A DNA stretch of 64,000 nt from Kluyvera sp040932435. GTDB lineage: Bacteria > Pseudomonadota > Gammaproteobacteria > Enterobacterales > Enterobacteriaceae. Positions 50,286 through 58,986 of this stretch are shown here, in pieces. Within the stretch, counting starts at the first letter, position 1. Each line of letters opens with the position of its first letter. The notes beneath the pieces were generated by a model. The model was not told the DNA's origin and did not search any database. It saw only the letters and a program-made list of their open reading frames with translations. The translations under genes and the position numbers were made by a program. The DNA lies in contig NZ_JBFQGA010000005.1 of assembly GCF_040932435.1 (NCBI RefSeq), positions 1 to 64,000 on the forward strand, given 5' to 3'.

Positions 50286-51061
50286 AACTCCCCCATTGCC
50301 AGCGCAATAGCTACGGCAAAATCATCGCCACGTACCGGTAACGGCGGTTGCTTTTGGGCAACAGCATCCCAGGCGTCAAAATCTAGGCTATTCTCAGTGT
50401 ACGTCTGACAGCGCACGACACGGTGCGGCTCGACGCCTAGCCTTTCGCTAAGCGTTTGCGGTGATGTCGCGTCGTCTGGTTCATATCCCCAGCCCTCCCG
50501 GCTGGCCCATAGCCACTGTGCGCCGTCACGCCAGACCAGCACCGCATTATTGACCTTTATATGCGGTAGAAAGGCGCGTAGTGCACAGGCGTCAGGGGTA
50601 ATAGCTGAGATCTGGAGCCGCAACATACGCGCCAGCCGCTGAAGACGCGACACATCCTGCTGCTGGGCGGCAGTGACGTTCCAGTGCGCCGGTTCCGCCG
50701 CCAGATGATAGTCAAAACAGAGTGAAGCGGCGGTCATTTCCAACTGCTGCGACATCGCGCTGGCAATCCACGCGGACTGCTCGCTTTCCCGTAGCGTCAT
50801 GGCTGCGCATGGCAGGGATTTTTGTATGGTTCGGTGAGCGGGAAAAGCGATCCTAGCCGCATGCTGTCGGGGCAGCTCACGACGCCAAGGGGAGAGAACC
50901 GCCAGCAGCGCTTCATCGGCATGATGAGCTGAGGTGGTTGGCGGCAAAGGCAGTTGCCACCAGCGCTTCAGCGACCATCCGCAGCGGTTATGTACCAGAG
51001 CCACGATAAAGACATTATCCGGCTGGAGGTGAAGACCCAGTTGCCAACATTTGAAAGCCAT
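50282..51061 (-). CDS. hofM: DNA utilization protein HofM
   Basis: HofM is the PilM-like cytoplasmic protein with an actin-like fold, expected to bind the N terminus of HofN. The 259-residue length equals E. coli. It starts MAFKCWQLGLHLQPDN and ends FAVAIALAMGEL. It heads hofM-hofN-hofO-hofP-hofQ on the minus strand and is divergent from mrcA. In E. coli this operon needs CRP plus Sxy; I could not find a clear CRP-S site in the 120-base gap. Confidence 0.9.
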   Translation of the reverse strand: MAFKCWQLGLHLQPDNVFIVALVHNRCGWSLKRWWQLPLPPTTSAHHADEALLAVLSPWRRELPRQHAARIAFPAHRTIQKSLPCAAMTLRESEQSAWIASAMSQQLEMTAASLCFDYHLAAEPAHWNVTAAQQQDVSRLQRLARMLRLQISAITPDACALRAFLPHIKVNNAVLVWRDGAQWLWASREGWGYEPDDATSPQTLSERLGVEPHRVVRCQTYTENSLDFDAWDAVAQKQPPLPVRGDDFAVAIALAMGEL

Positions 51062-51181
51062 TTCACGTTTATCCTTACATAGCCATCATAATGACGGCTA
51101 TATCAATGAGTCAGGCTTGCCTTTATACTACCGCGCGTTTGTTTATAAACTGCCCAAATGACACTCAATGGGAAATCTCCG

Positions 51182-53734
51182 GTGAAGTTCGTAAAGTATT
51201 TTTTCATCCTTGCAGTCTGTTGCATTCTGCTGGGAGCAGGCTCGATTTATGGCCTCTACAAGTATATTGAACCGCAGTTGCCCGATGTGGCGACGCTCAA
51301 AGACGTGCGTCTGCAGGTACCTATGCAGGTCTATAGCGCGGACGGTGAACTGATCGCGCAATATGGCGAAAAGCGCCGTATCCCAATGACCCTCGACCAG
51401 ATCCCACCATTGATGGTTAAAGCGTTTATTGCTACCGAAGATAGCCGTTTCTACGAGCACCACGGGATCGACCCGATCGGTATCTTCCGCGCAGCAAGCG
51501 TGGCGCTGGTCAACGGTCATGCTTCACAGGGTGCCAGTACTATCACCCAACAGCTCGCACGTAACTTCTTCCTCAGCCCTGAAAAGACGCTGATGCGTAA
51601 AGTAAAAGAAGCGTTCCTCGCTATCCGCATCGAGCAGATGCTGAGCAAAGACGAAATTCTTGAGCTGTACCTGAACAAGATCTACCTCGGCTATCGCGCT
51701 TATGGCGTCGGTGCGGCTTCACAGGTTTACTTTGGCAAACCTGCCGATCAGCTCTCTCTCAGTGAGATGGCGGTCATTGCCGGTCTGCCAAAAGCGCCGT
51801 CAACCTTTAACCCTCTGTACTCCATGGATCGCGCCACCGCCCGTCGGAATGTGGTGCTGTCGCGTATGCTGAGCGAAGGGTACATCAGCCAGCAGCAGTA
51901 CGATCAGGCGCGTAGCGAAGCGATTGACGCTAACTACCACGCGCCAGAAATTGCCTTCTCCTCGCCGTATCTCACCGAGATGGTGCGCCAGGATATGGTC
52001 AAACAGTACGGTGAGCAGGCCTACGAAGATGGTTATCGTGTTTACACCACCATCACCCGCAAGAATCAGCAGGCGGCTCAGTTGGCGCTGCGCAACAACG
52101 TGATTGATTACGACATGCGCCACGGCTACCGTGGTCCGTCTAACGTGCTGTGGAAAACAGGTGAACCCGCGTGGGATAGCGCAAAAATCCGCGCGTCGCT
52201 AAGACCGCTGCCATCCTATGGTCCAATGCGGCCAGCAGTCGTTACCGCCGCCAATGCGCAAGAGGCGACCGTTGAGCTGGCAGATGGCACTTCCGTATCG
52301 ATAGCCCTAGAAGGTATGCGCTGGGCGCGCCCTTACCGTTCCGATACGGCACAGGGTCCTACTCCACGAAAAGTGACGGATGTACTGCAAGCTGGGCAAC
52401 AAATTTGGGTTCGTCAAAACGGCGACAGTTGGTGGTTAGGACAGATTCCTGACGTCAACTCCGCGCTGGTCTCAATCAACCCGCAAAACGGCGCCATTAT
52501 TGCGCTGGTCGGCGGTTTCGACTTCAACCAGAGCAAGTTTAACCGTGCCACCCAGGCGCTGCGTCAGGTCGGCTCGAACATCAAACCGTTCCTTTATACC
52601 GCCGCTATGGATAAAGGCTTAACCCTCGCCAGCATGCTGAACGATGTACCGATCTCTCGTTGGGATGCCGGTGCAGGATCCGACTGGCAGCCGAAGAACT
52701 CCCCACCGCAGTATGCCGGGCCAATTCGCCTGCGTCAGGGTCTGGGGCAGTCCAAAAACGTGGTCATGGTCCGCGCGATGCGCGCGATGGGCGTCGATTA
52801 CGCGGCAGAGTACCTGCAGCGCTTTGGCTTCCCAGCAAGCAACATCGTCCATACCGAATCGCTGGCGCTCGGCTCCGCATCATTCACCCCGCTGCAGGTT
52901 GCTCGTGGCTATTCGGTGATGGCGAACGGCGGCTTCCTCGTTGATCCTTACTATATCAGTAAGATTGAAAACGATCAGGGCGGCGTACTGTTTGAAGCGA
53001 AGCCAAAGATTGCCTGCGCTGAATGTAATCTGCCGGTTATTTATGGCGACACCCCGAAATCTAACGTGTTGGAAAATAACGACGTTGAAGACGTTGCCGT
53101 TTCCCAAGAATCGAGAAACTCTGTGGTGCCAATGCCCGCACTTGAGCAAGCTAACCAGCAGCTTGTGGCGCAAAACGGTGCTCAGGAATACGCTCCGCAC
53201 GTGATCAACACGCCACTGTCATTCCTAATTAAGAGCGCGCTGAACACCAATATCTTCGGCGAACCGGGCTGGCAGGGCACCGGCTGGCGCGCCGGTCGCG
53301 ACCTGAAACGTCAGGACATCGGCGGTAAAACCGGTACCACCAACAGTTCCAAAGATGCTTGGTTCTCCGGCTATGGTCCGGGTGTCGTCACTTCGGTGTG
53401 GATTGGCTTTGACGATCACCGTCGCGACTTGGGACGCACGACAGCCTCTGGCGCTATCAAGGATCAAATTTCCGGCTATGAAGGCGGCGCGAAGAGCGCG
53501 CAACCAGCATGGGATGCCTTTATGAAAGATGTTCTGGCCGGCGTTCCCGAACAGCCGTTGACCCCGCCTCCGGGTATCATCACGGTTAACATTGACCGTA
53601 ACACCGGGCAGTTAGCTAGCGGCGGAAGTAGTCGTCAGGAATACTTCATTGACGGAACGCAGCCAACGCAACAGGCGGTTCACGAAGTGGGGACGGAAGT
53701 GATTGATAACGGGGAAACCCACGAACTGTTCTAA
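51182..53734 (+). CDS. mrcA: Penicillin-binding protein 1A (bifunctional peptidoglycan synthase)
   Basis: PBP1A polymerises and cross-links peptidoglycan in the periplasm; it is activated by LpoA. The 850-residue protein has one membrane helix (about 5-28), a GT51 glycosyltransferase domain (about 50-230, with EDSRFYEHHG carrying the catalytic Glu and GASTITQQLARN), an OB-like ODD domain (about 315-425), and a transpeptidase domain with SNIKPFLY (the SxxK nucleophile), SKN and KTGTT. I chose the GTG at 51182 (as in E. coli); an in-frame ATG 24 bases earlier has no ribosome site. Confidence 0.96.
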   Translation: MKFVKYFFILAVCCILLGAGSIYGLYKYIEPQLPDVATLKDVRLQVPMQVYSADGELIAQYGEKRRIPMTLDQIPPLMVKAFIATEDSRFYEHHGIDPIGIFRAASVALVNGHASQGASTITQQLARNFFLSPEKTLMRKVKEAFLAIRIEQMLSKDEILELYLNKIYLGYRAYGVGAASQVYFGKPADQLSLSEMAVIAGLPKAPSTFNPLYSMDRATARRNVVLSRMLSEGYISQQQYDQARSEAIDANYHAPEIAFSSPYLTEMVRQDMVKQYGEQAYEDGYRVYTTITRKNQQAAQLALRNNVIDYDMRHGYRGPSNVLWKTGEPAWDSAKIRASLRPLPSYGPMRPAVVTAANAQEATVELADGTSVSIALEGMRWARPYRSDTAQGPTPRKVTDVLQAGQQIWVRQNGDSWWLGQIPDVNSALVSINPQNGAIIALVGGFDFNQSKFNRATQALRQVGSNIKPFLYTAAMDKGLTLASMLNDVPISRWDAGAGSDWQPKNSPPQYAGPIRLRQGLGQSKNVVMVRAMRAMGVDYAAEYLQRFGFPASNIVHTESLALGSASFTPLQVARGYSVMANGGFLVDPYYISKIENDQGGVLFEAKPKIACAECNLPVIYGDTPKSNVLENNDVEDVAVSQESRNSVVPMPALEQANQQLVAQNGAQEYAPHVINTPLSFLIKSALNTNIFGEPGWQGTGWRAGRDLKRQDIGGKTGTTNSSKDAWFSGYGPGVVTSVWIGFDDHRRDLGRTTASGAIKDQISGYEGGAKSAQPAWDAFMKDVLAGVPEQPLTPPPGIITVNIDRNTGQLASGGSSRQEYFIDGTQPTQQAVHEVGTEVIDNGETHELF

Positions 53735-53735
53735 C

Positions 53736-53761
53736 AAAAAGGCGCCTACGGGCGCCTTTTT
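53736..53761. terminator. Bidirectional terminator between mrcA and nudE
   Basis: AAAAAGGCGCC (53736-53746) and GGCGCCTTTTT (53751-53761) form a perfect 11-bp stem with a TACG loop. The nudE stop codon (53762-53760) overlaps the foot of the stem. Confidence 0.93.
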
Positions 53762-54320
53762 ACAATCTTCCCTGCCCTTTCAGCCATTCACGCACCAAGA
53801 ATAAGGCGCTCACGTTTCGGGCCTCATTAAAATCAGGTTCGTCCAGCAGATCCATTAGCTTTGCGAGCGGCCAGCGCACCTGCGGCAAAGGCTCCGGTTC
53901 GTCGCCCGGCAGCGATTCAGGATAGAGATCTTCTGCCACGACAATGTTCATTTTGCTGGAAAAGTACGACGGCGCCATACTGAGTTTCTTCAGGAATGTC
54001 ATCTGCCGCGCCCCAAAACCAACCTCTTCTTTCAGCTCACGGTTCGCCGCTTCCATGACCGCTTCACCCGGATCGATAAGCCCCTTAGAGAAACCCAGTT
54101 CATAGGACTCGGTGCCTACCGCATATTCACGAATCAAAATGACATGATCGTCGACAATCGGCACGATCATCACCGCTTCGCGCGAGGAAGGTTTCATACG
54201 TTCATAAACGCGACGAACACCGTTGCTAAACTCTAAATCAACGCTTTCTACATTGAACAGACGAGACTTTGCGACGGTTTCAACATGATGAATGGTGGGT
54301 TTCTGTAATGATTTGCTCAT
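53760..54320 (-). CDS. nudE: ADP compounds hydrolase NudE
   Basis: NudE is a Nudix hydrolase of adenosine nucleotides such as Ap3A, ADP-ribose and NADH. The 186-residue protein shows the Nudix box from GLIDPGEAV to REL and EEVGFG (about 80-102) with the catalytic Glu residues in RELKEEVG. It is the E. coli length. It converges on mrcA and diverges from igaA over 306 bases. Confidence 0.96.
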   Translation of the reverse strand: MSKSLQKPTIHHVETVAKSRLFNVESVDLEFSNGVRRVYERMKPSSREAVMIVPIVDDHVILIREYAVGTESYELGFSKGLIDPGEAVMEAANRELKEEVGFGARQMTFLKKLSMAPSYFSSKMNIVVAEDLYPESLPGDEPEPLPQVRWPLAKLMDLLDEPDFNEARNVSALFLVREWLKGQGRL

Positions 54321-54626
54321 TGGGTCGGGATCTTTGCTGTAGTGACTTTTATCATTGTGCGATAGGTATGCTGTTCCAGCAATGCATAAAGCGCTTTATT
54401 TACATTGTTGCAACCTTACGTCTCTCATCCCTCATTTATAGATAAATGTCAAGAGCTTGAATTACAATTGGGAATTTACTGATACTCGATGTGCTATGGG
54501 TTTGTTATGCTTACGTGTTGCAAGAGTTTATATGTACAAATTGATATTCTTTGCAATACGTGCCAATGGTTTATACAAAAAGCAGGCAACTAAAGAGACC
54601 TCTAATATAAGTATGATGGGAAAAGC
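54321..54626. promoter_or_regulatory. Divergent nudE / igaA promoter region
   Basis: This 306-base AT-rich non-coding stretch must drive both genes. The best sigma-70-like pair on the plus strand is TTGAAT (54457-54462) and GATACT (54481-54486) with an 18-base spacer, about 140 bases before igaA; it is moderate at best. A 60-codon open frame across its right half has no ribosome site and is not called. Confidence 0.4.
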
Positions 54627-56774
54627 ATGGGCACACTGATGATCTCTACCGTAGCGATACTGATCTGCGCCGTGCTGATCGGCTGGCTATTTCGTAAAAG
54701 GACTAAACGTCTACAGCTTCCGTGGCTGCAACTGTTTCCGGGAGCGACAACACGTAAACTGACCGATGAGGAACGCCAGGGGGTTGAAAATTACCTCGGC
54801 GATCTTAACCGCGACAGGCAGGTTCCCGCTTCAGGGGCAACCATTGCGTCTGCTGCGCTGATGCTCAACGCCCAGAGCCATACTGTTTTCCGGTTGACCC
54901 GCGCAATCACTCGCTACGGCATCACCACCGACGATCCCAACAAATGGCGCTACTTCCTTGATTCTGTGGAAGTTCACCTGCCGCCGTTCTGGGAGCAACA
55001 CATCACCGATGAAAACAGTATTGAGCTTATCGTCACTGACGATATGCCGCTGGTTATTTCACTCAACGGCTACTCGCTCAAATCCTACACGCCGGGTAAC
55101 AGGCAGTTCGTTCTCGAGTCATCCTCCTCAACTCAAGCTTCTATAAGAGGTGAGGAAAGTGAGCAAATAGAGCTGCTTAATATTCGCCAAGAGACAAACG
55201 AAGAGCACGCACTCGGCCGCCCTGACGGTCTGCGAGAAGCGCTGCTGATTGTTAGCGCGTTCTTGCTGTTCTACTGTAGCTTGATTTCGCCCGCGGTGTT
55301 CAGCCCGTGGATATTATGCGGAGCGGTGCTGCTGCTATGCGGTGGGCTGTGGGGGCTGTTTGCGCCGCCAACCAAATCGTCACTGCGTGAGATCCACTGC
55401 CTACGCGGCACGCCGAAGCGCTGGGGATTATTTGGCGAAAACGATCAGGAACAGACCAACAATATCTCCCTCGGGATTATCGATCTCATCTATCCGCGCC
55501 ACTGGCAGCCTTATGTTGCACAGGATTTGGGACAGAAAACCGATATCGATATCTATTTAGATAGGCATGTTGTGCGACAAGGGCGTTTTCTCTCCCTGCA
55601 CGATGAGGTCAAAAATTTCCCACTGCAGCACTGGCTTCGCAGCATGGTTATCGGCAGCGGCGCGCTGCTGGTCGTCGTGATGATGTGGGTGAGCGTGCCG
55701 CTGAACATGCCGTTCAAATTTACAATCTCATGGCTCAAAGGCGCACAAACCATTGAAGCCAATGATGTCCGCCAACTGGCGCAGACGGGTATTCGCGTCG
55801 GCGATACGCTGCATATTCGCGGCACCGGAATGTGTAATATCCATACGCCGGGAACGTGGACGGCTCAGGAAACCTCTCCATATCTGCCGTTTGATTGCTC
55901 GCAGATAATCTGGAATGACGCGCCTCGCCTGCCGCTTCCAGAATCAGAAACCGTCAATAAAGCCACTGCGCTGGTGCAGGCCGTCAGCCGACAGCTGCAC
56001 CCAACGCCGGATGACGATTCTCGCGTCAGCCCAGCTCTGCGCTCCGCTATCCAAAAATCAGGCATGGTGCTGCTGGACGATTTTGCCGATATCGTGCTGA
56101 AAACCAAAGATCTGTGTGCGGCTGCTGATGACTGCATACGACTGAAAAATGCGCTGGTAAACCTCGGCAATACCCGTGACTGGGATGCGCTGGTCAAGCG
56201 TGCCAACTCCGGCAAACTTGATGGAGTGAACGTCCTGCTACGCCCGGTTAGCGCGGAATCGCTGGATAATCTTGTCGATACATCCACCGCGCCGTTTATT
56301 CTGCGTGAAACCGCACGTGCGGCCCAGTCGTTGAATAGCCCAGCGCCCGGTGGTTTTCTGATTACCAGCGATGAAGGTAGCGATTTGGTCAGCCAGCCGT
56401 ATCCCTCCACAAGCCTATATGACTACCCTGCACGGGAACAGTGGGATGAATTCCAGCGCCTAGCGGGCATGCTGATGCATACTCCGTTCCGCGCTGAAGG
56501 GATTGTGACCAATGTCTTTACCGATGCCAATGGAACACAGCACATTAACCTGCATCGGATGCCGGACAGCACCGGTCTGTGGCACTACATCGAAACCACC
56601 CTGCTCATGCTGGCGATGATCGTGTGCGCCATTTACAACGGTGTACAGGCGCTGCGCCGTTATCAGCGCCACCGAGAACGTTTGGCGGATATTCAGAAGT
56701 ACTATGAAAGCTGCATCAATCCCGTTCTGATCCCAGCACCGGATAACTTTAAGTCGGACTTCCCGACGGACTAA
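54627..56774 (+). CDS. igaA: Inner-membrane Rcs pathway attenuator IgaA
   Basis: IgaA (YrfF in E. coli) holds down the Rcs envelope-stress phosphorelay by contacting RcsD; loss is lethal unless rcs is defective. The 715-residue protein has an N-terminal helix (about 5-22), a cytoplasmic domain (about 30-205), two helices (about 205-250), a second cytoplasmic domain, another helix near 340, a large periplasmic domain with conserved CNIHTPG and PFDCSQIIWNDA cysteines, and a last helix near 655. The ATG at 54627 aligns with the E. coli start. Confidence 0.95.
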   Translation: MGTLMISTVAILICAVLIGWLFRKRTKRLQLPWLQLFPGATTRKLTDEERQGVENYLGDLNRDRQVPASGATIASAALMLNAQSHTVFRLTRAITRYGITTDDPNKWRYFLDSVEVHLPPFWEQHITDENSIELIVTDDMPLVISLNGYSLKSYTPGNRQFVLESSSSTQASIRGEESEQIELLNIRQETNEEHALGRPDGLREALLIVSAFLLFYCSLISPAVFSPWILCGAVLLLCGGLWGLFAPPTKSSLREIHCLRGTPKRWGLFGENDQEQTNNISLGIIDLIYPRHWQPYVAQDLGQKTDIDIYLDRHVVRQGRFLSLHDEVKNFPLQHWLRSMVIGSGALLVVVMMWVSVPLNMPFKFTISWLKGAQTIEANDVRQLAQTGIRVGDTLHIRGTGMCNIHTPGTWTAQETSPYLPFDCSQIIWNDAPRLPLPESETVNKATALVQAVSRQLHPTPDDDSRVSPALRSAIQKSGMVLLDDFADIVLKTKDLCAAADDCIRLKNALVNLGNTRDWDALVKRANSGKLDGVNVLLRPVSAESLDNLVDTSTAPFILRETARAAQSLNSPAPGGFLITSDEGSDLVSQPYPSTSLYDYPAREQWDEFQRLAGMLMHTPFRAEGIVTNVFTDANGTQHINLHRMPDSTGLWHYIETTLLMLAMIVCAIYNGVQALRRYQRHRERLADIQKYYESCINPVLIPAPDNFKSDFPTD

Positions 56775-56840
56775 GCCCTATCACTCGGCGCGACAGGTTG
56801 TGCTACTCTGTCGCGCATTTCTTCCGTCTGGAGACTCACC

Positions 56841-57512
56841 ATGTATTTTGATATCGCCTGGCAAGAGGTGGATACCGTTCTTCTGGACATGGATGGCACC
56901 CTGCTTGACCTCGCATTCGATAACTACTTTTGGCAAAAACTGGTGCCGGAAACCTACGGTGAAAAACTGGGCATCAGTCCTCAGGCTGCGCAAGAAGCTA
57001 TCCGTCAGGAATACCATGACGTGCAACATACGCTAAACTGGTACTGCTTGGATTACTGGAGCGACCGTCTTGGTTTGGATATTTGTGCTATGACCCGCGA
57101 ACAGGGTCCACGCGCGACGCTGCGTGACGACACTATTCCTTTCCTTGATGCCCTCAAGGCCAGCGGTAAGCGGCGCATCCTGCTGACCAATGCTCATCCG
57201 CATAACCTAGCGGTAAAACTTGAGCACACCGGGCTGGACTCACACCTTGATTTATTACTTTCCACCCATACATTTGGTTATCCGAAAGAGGATCAGCGGT
57301 TATGGCAGGCAGTCACGGAACACACGGGTCTGGAAGCCGGACGCACGTTGTTTATCGACGATAGCGAGCCGATTCTGGACGCTGCCGCCCACTTTGGGAT
57401 CCGCTATTGCCTCGGAGTCTCCAATCCCGACTCGGGTCTGGCGGAAAAGCAGTACCTGCGTCATCCCGCGCTTAACGATTATCGTCGTTTGATCCCCTCA
57501 CTTAACGTGTAG
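56841..57512 (+). CDS. yrfG: GMP/IMP nucleotidase YrfG
   Basis: YrfG is a HAD-family 5'-nucleotidase that in E. coli prefers GMP and IMP. The 223-residue protein has motif I LLDMDGTLLDLAFD (Asp16 and Asp18), motif II LLTNAHPHNL and motif IV TLFIDDSEPILDAA. Its start is preceded by GGAG, and hslR begins 8 bases after its stop, so yrfG-hslR-hslO form one operon, 66 bases after igaA. Confidence 0.95.
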   Translation: MYFDIAWQEVDTVLLDMDGTLLDLAFDNYFWQKLVPETYGEKLGISPQAAQEAIRQEYHDVQHTLNWYCLDYWSDRLGLDICAMTREQGPRATLRDDTIPFLDALKASGKRRILLTNAHPHNLAVKLEHTGLDSHLDLLLSTHTFGYPKEDQRLWQAVTEHTGLEAGRTLFIDDSEPILDAAAHFGIRYCLGVSNPDSGLAEKQYLRHPALNDYRRLIPSLNV

Positions 57513-57520
57513 GAGTGACC

Positions 57521-57922
57521 GTGAAAGAGAAGTCCATCGAAGGCGTCAGGCTGGATAAATGGCTTTGGGCCGCGCGTTTCTATAAAACCCGCGCCCTAGC
57601 ACGAGAAATGATTGAAGGCGGTAAAGTTCACTACAACGGGCAGCGCAGCAAGCCCAGTAAAGTGGTCGAGCTCAACGCGCAGCTCACGCTTCGTCAAGGA
57701 AACGATGAGCGCACCGTGGTAATTAAAGCCATCACGGAGCAACGACGCCCGGCGAGCGAAGCCGTGGTGTTGTATGAAGAGACTGCGGAAAGTATCGAGA
57801 AGCGTGAAAAAGTCGCGCTGGCGCGCAAACTTAATGCGCTGACGATGCCGCATCCGGACAGACGACCGGATAAAAAAGAGCGGCGCGACCTGATGAGATT
57901 TAAATACGGCGACAGTGAATAA
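57521..57922 (+). CDS. hslR: Ribosome-associated heat shock protein Hsp15
   Basis: Hsp15 binds free 50S subunits that carry a nascent chain and helps recycle stalled complexes after heat shock. The 133-residue protein has an S4 RNA-binding domain (about 9-70, RLDKWLWAARFYKTR) and a basic C-terminal helix (PDRRPDKKERRDLMRFK). I set the start at the GTG 57521, five bases after AGGAG, giving the E. coli length; a GTG at 57515 overlaps that site. Confidence 0.95.
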   Translation: MKEKSIEGVRLDKWLWAARFYKTRALAREMIEGGKVHYNGQRSKPSKVVELNAQLTLRQGNDERTVVIKAITEQRRPASEAVVLYEETAESIEKREKVALARKLNALTMPHPDRRPDKKERRDLMRFKYGDSE

Positions 57923-57945
57923 CTGTCACCTCAAGAGAGAATATT

Positions 57946-58824
57946 ATGACCCAACACGATCAATTACATCGCTATCTGTTCGAAAACTATGCCGTGCGTG
58001 GCGAACTGGTCACCGTATCCGAAACGCTCGAACAGATCTTGGCTGGCCATAACTATCCGCAGCCGGTGAAAAACGTGCTGTCAGAGCTGTTGGTTGCCAC
58101 CAGTCTGCTGACCGCAACGCTGAAATTTGACGGCGATATCACCGTTCAGTTGCAGGGTGATGGCCCGATGACGCTGGCGGTGATTAACGGTAACAACCAC
58201 CAGCAGCTGCGCGGTGTTGCGCGCGTGCAGGGTGATATTCCAGCAGATGCCGACCTGAAAACGCTGGTCGGTAACGGCTACCTGGTTATCACCATTGCCC
58301 CGGCGGAAGGTGAACGTTATCAGGGCGTAGTGGGTCTGGAAGGCGATACGCTGGCGGCCTGTTTGGAAGATTACTTCCAGCGTTCTGAACAGCTGCCTAC
58401 ACGCCTGATCATCCGTACCGGCGAGTCAGACGGTAAACCCGCTGCGGGCGGTATGCTGCTGCAGGTGATGCCAGCGCAAGACGCGAAACCAGAAGATTTT
58501 GAGCATCTGGCAGCGCTGACCGACACCATCAAAGCCGAAGAGCTGTTTACGCTGCCGGCCAACGATGTGTTGTGGCGTCTGTACCACGAAGAAGAGGTGA
58601 CGTTATACGATCCTCAAGACGTTGAATTCAAATGCACCTGCTCACGCGAACGCTGTGCCGATGCGCTAAGAACGCTGCCTGATGAAGAAATTAACAGCAT
58701 CATGGAAGAAGAAGGCGAAATCGACATGCACTGCGATTACTGCGGCAATCATTATGTGTTCAATGCTATGAACATTGCCGAGATTCGCCACAACGCTTCG
58801 CCAGCGGACCCGCAGGTACATTAA
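57946..58824 (+). CDS. hslO: Redox-regulated chaperonin Hsp33
   Basis: Hsp33 is a holdase chaperone activated by oxidative unfolding. The 292-residue protein has the substrate-binding N-terminal domain (about 1-180) and the zinc redox switch with C232xC234 (CTC) and C265xxC268 (CDYC). All four cysteines are present. It is the last gene of yrfG-hslR-hslO, followed by a strong terminator. Confidence 0.97.
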   Translation: MTQHDQLHRYLFENYAVRGELVTVSETLEQILAGHNYPQPVKNVLSELLVATSLLTATLKFDGDITVQLQGDGPMTLAVINGNNHQQLRGVARVQGDIPADADLKTLVGNGYLVITIAPAEGERYQGVVGLEGDTLAACLEDYFQRSEQLPTRLIIRTGESDGKPAAGGMLLQVMPAQDAKPEDFEHLAALTDTIKAEELFTLPANDVLWRLYHEEEVTLYDPQDVEFKCTCSRERCADALRTLPDEEINSIMEEEGEIDMHCDYCGNHYVFNAMNIAEIRHNASPADPQVH

Positions 58825-58840
58825 TTCTGACGAAGTAACC

Positions 58841-58866
58841 AAAAAGGCGCCAATGGCGCCTTTTTT
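58841..58866 (+). terminator. Rho-independent terminator after hslO
   Basis: AAAAAGGCGCC (58841-58851) pairs with GGCGCCTTTTT (58855-58865) around a 3-base loop, 16 bases past the hslO stop. It is the same stem sequence as the terminator after mrcA. Confidence 0.93.
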
Positions 58867-58881
58867 ATTGCCCTCACCGCT

Positions 58882-58954
58882 GCCGGATGGCGGCGTGGCC
58901 TTATCCGGCCTACCAAGGCCGACTGTAGGCCTGATAAGCGCAGCGCCATCAGGC
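58882..58954. repeat. Paired REP elements between hslO and yhgE
   Basis: Two REP palindromes, GCCGGATGGCGGC...TTATCCGGC and GCCTGATAAGCG...CGCCATCAGGC, lie head-to-tail with a linker between the convergent hslO and yhgE ends, a typical BIME. Confidence 0.85.
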
Positions 58955-58986
58955 AGCCACGAGCTCATTTGTCGAATGCCGTCAGT

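Noticed and set aside
54457..54639. A 60-codon open frame just upstream of igaA
   Set aside because: It has no ribosome site, unusual composition (MNYNWEFTDTRCAMG and following) and no resemblance to a known small protein; it lies in the divergent promoter region and runs into the igaA start.
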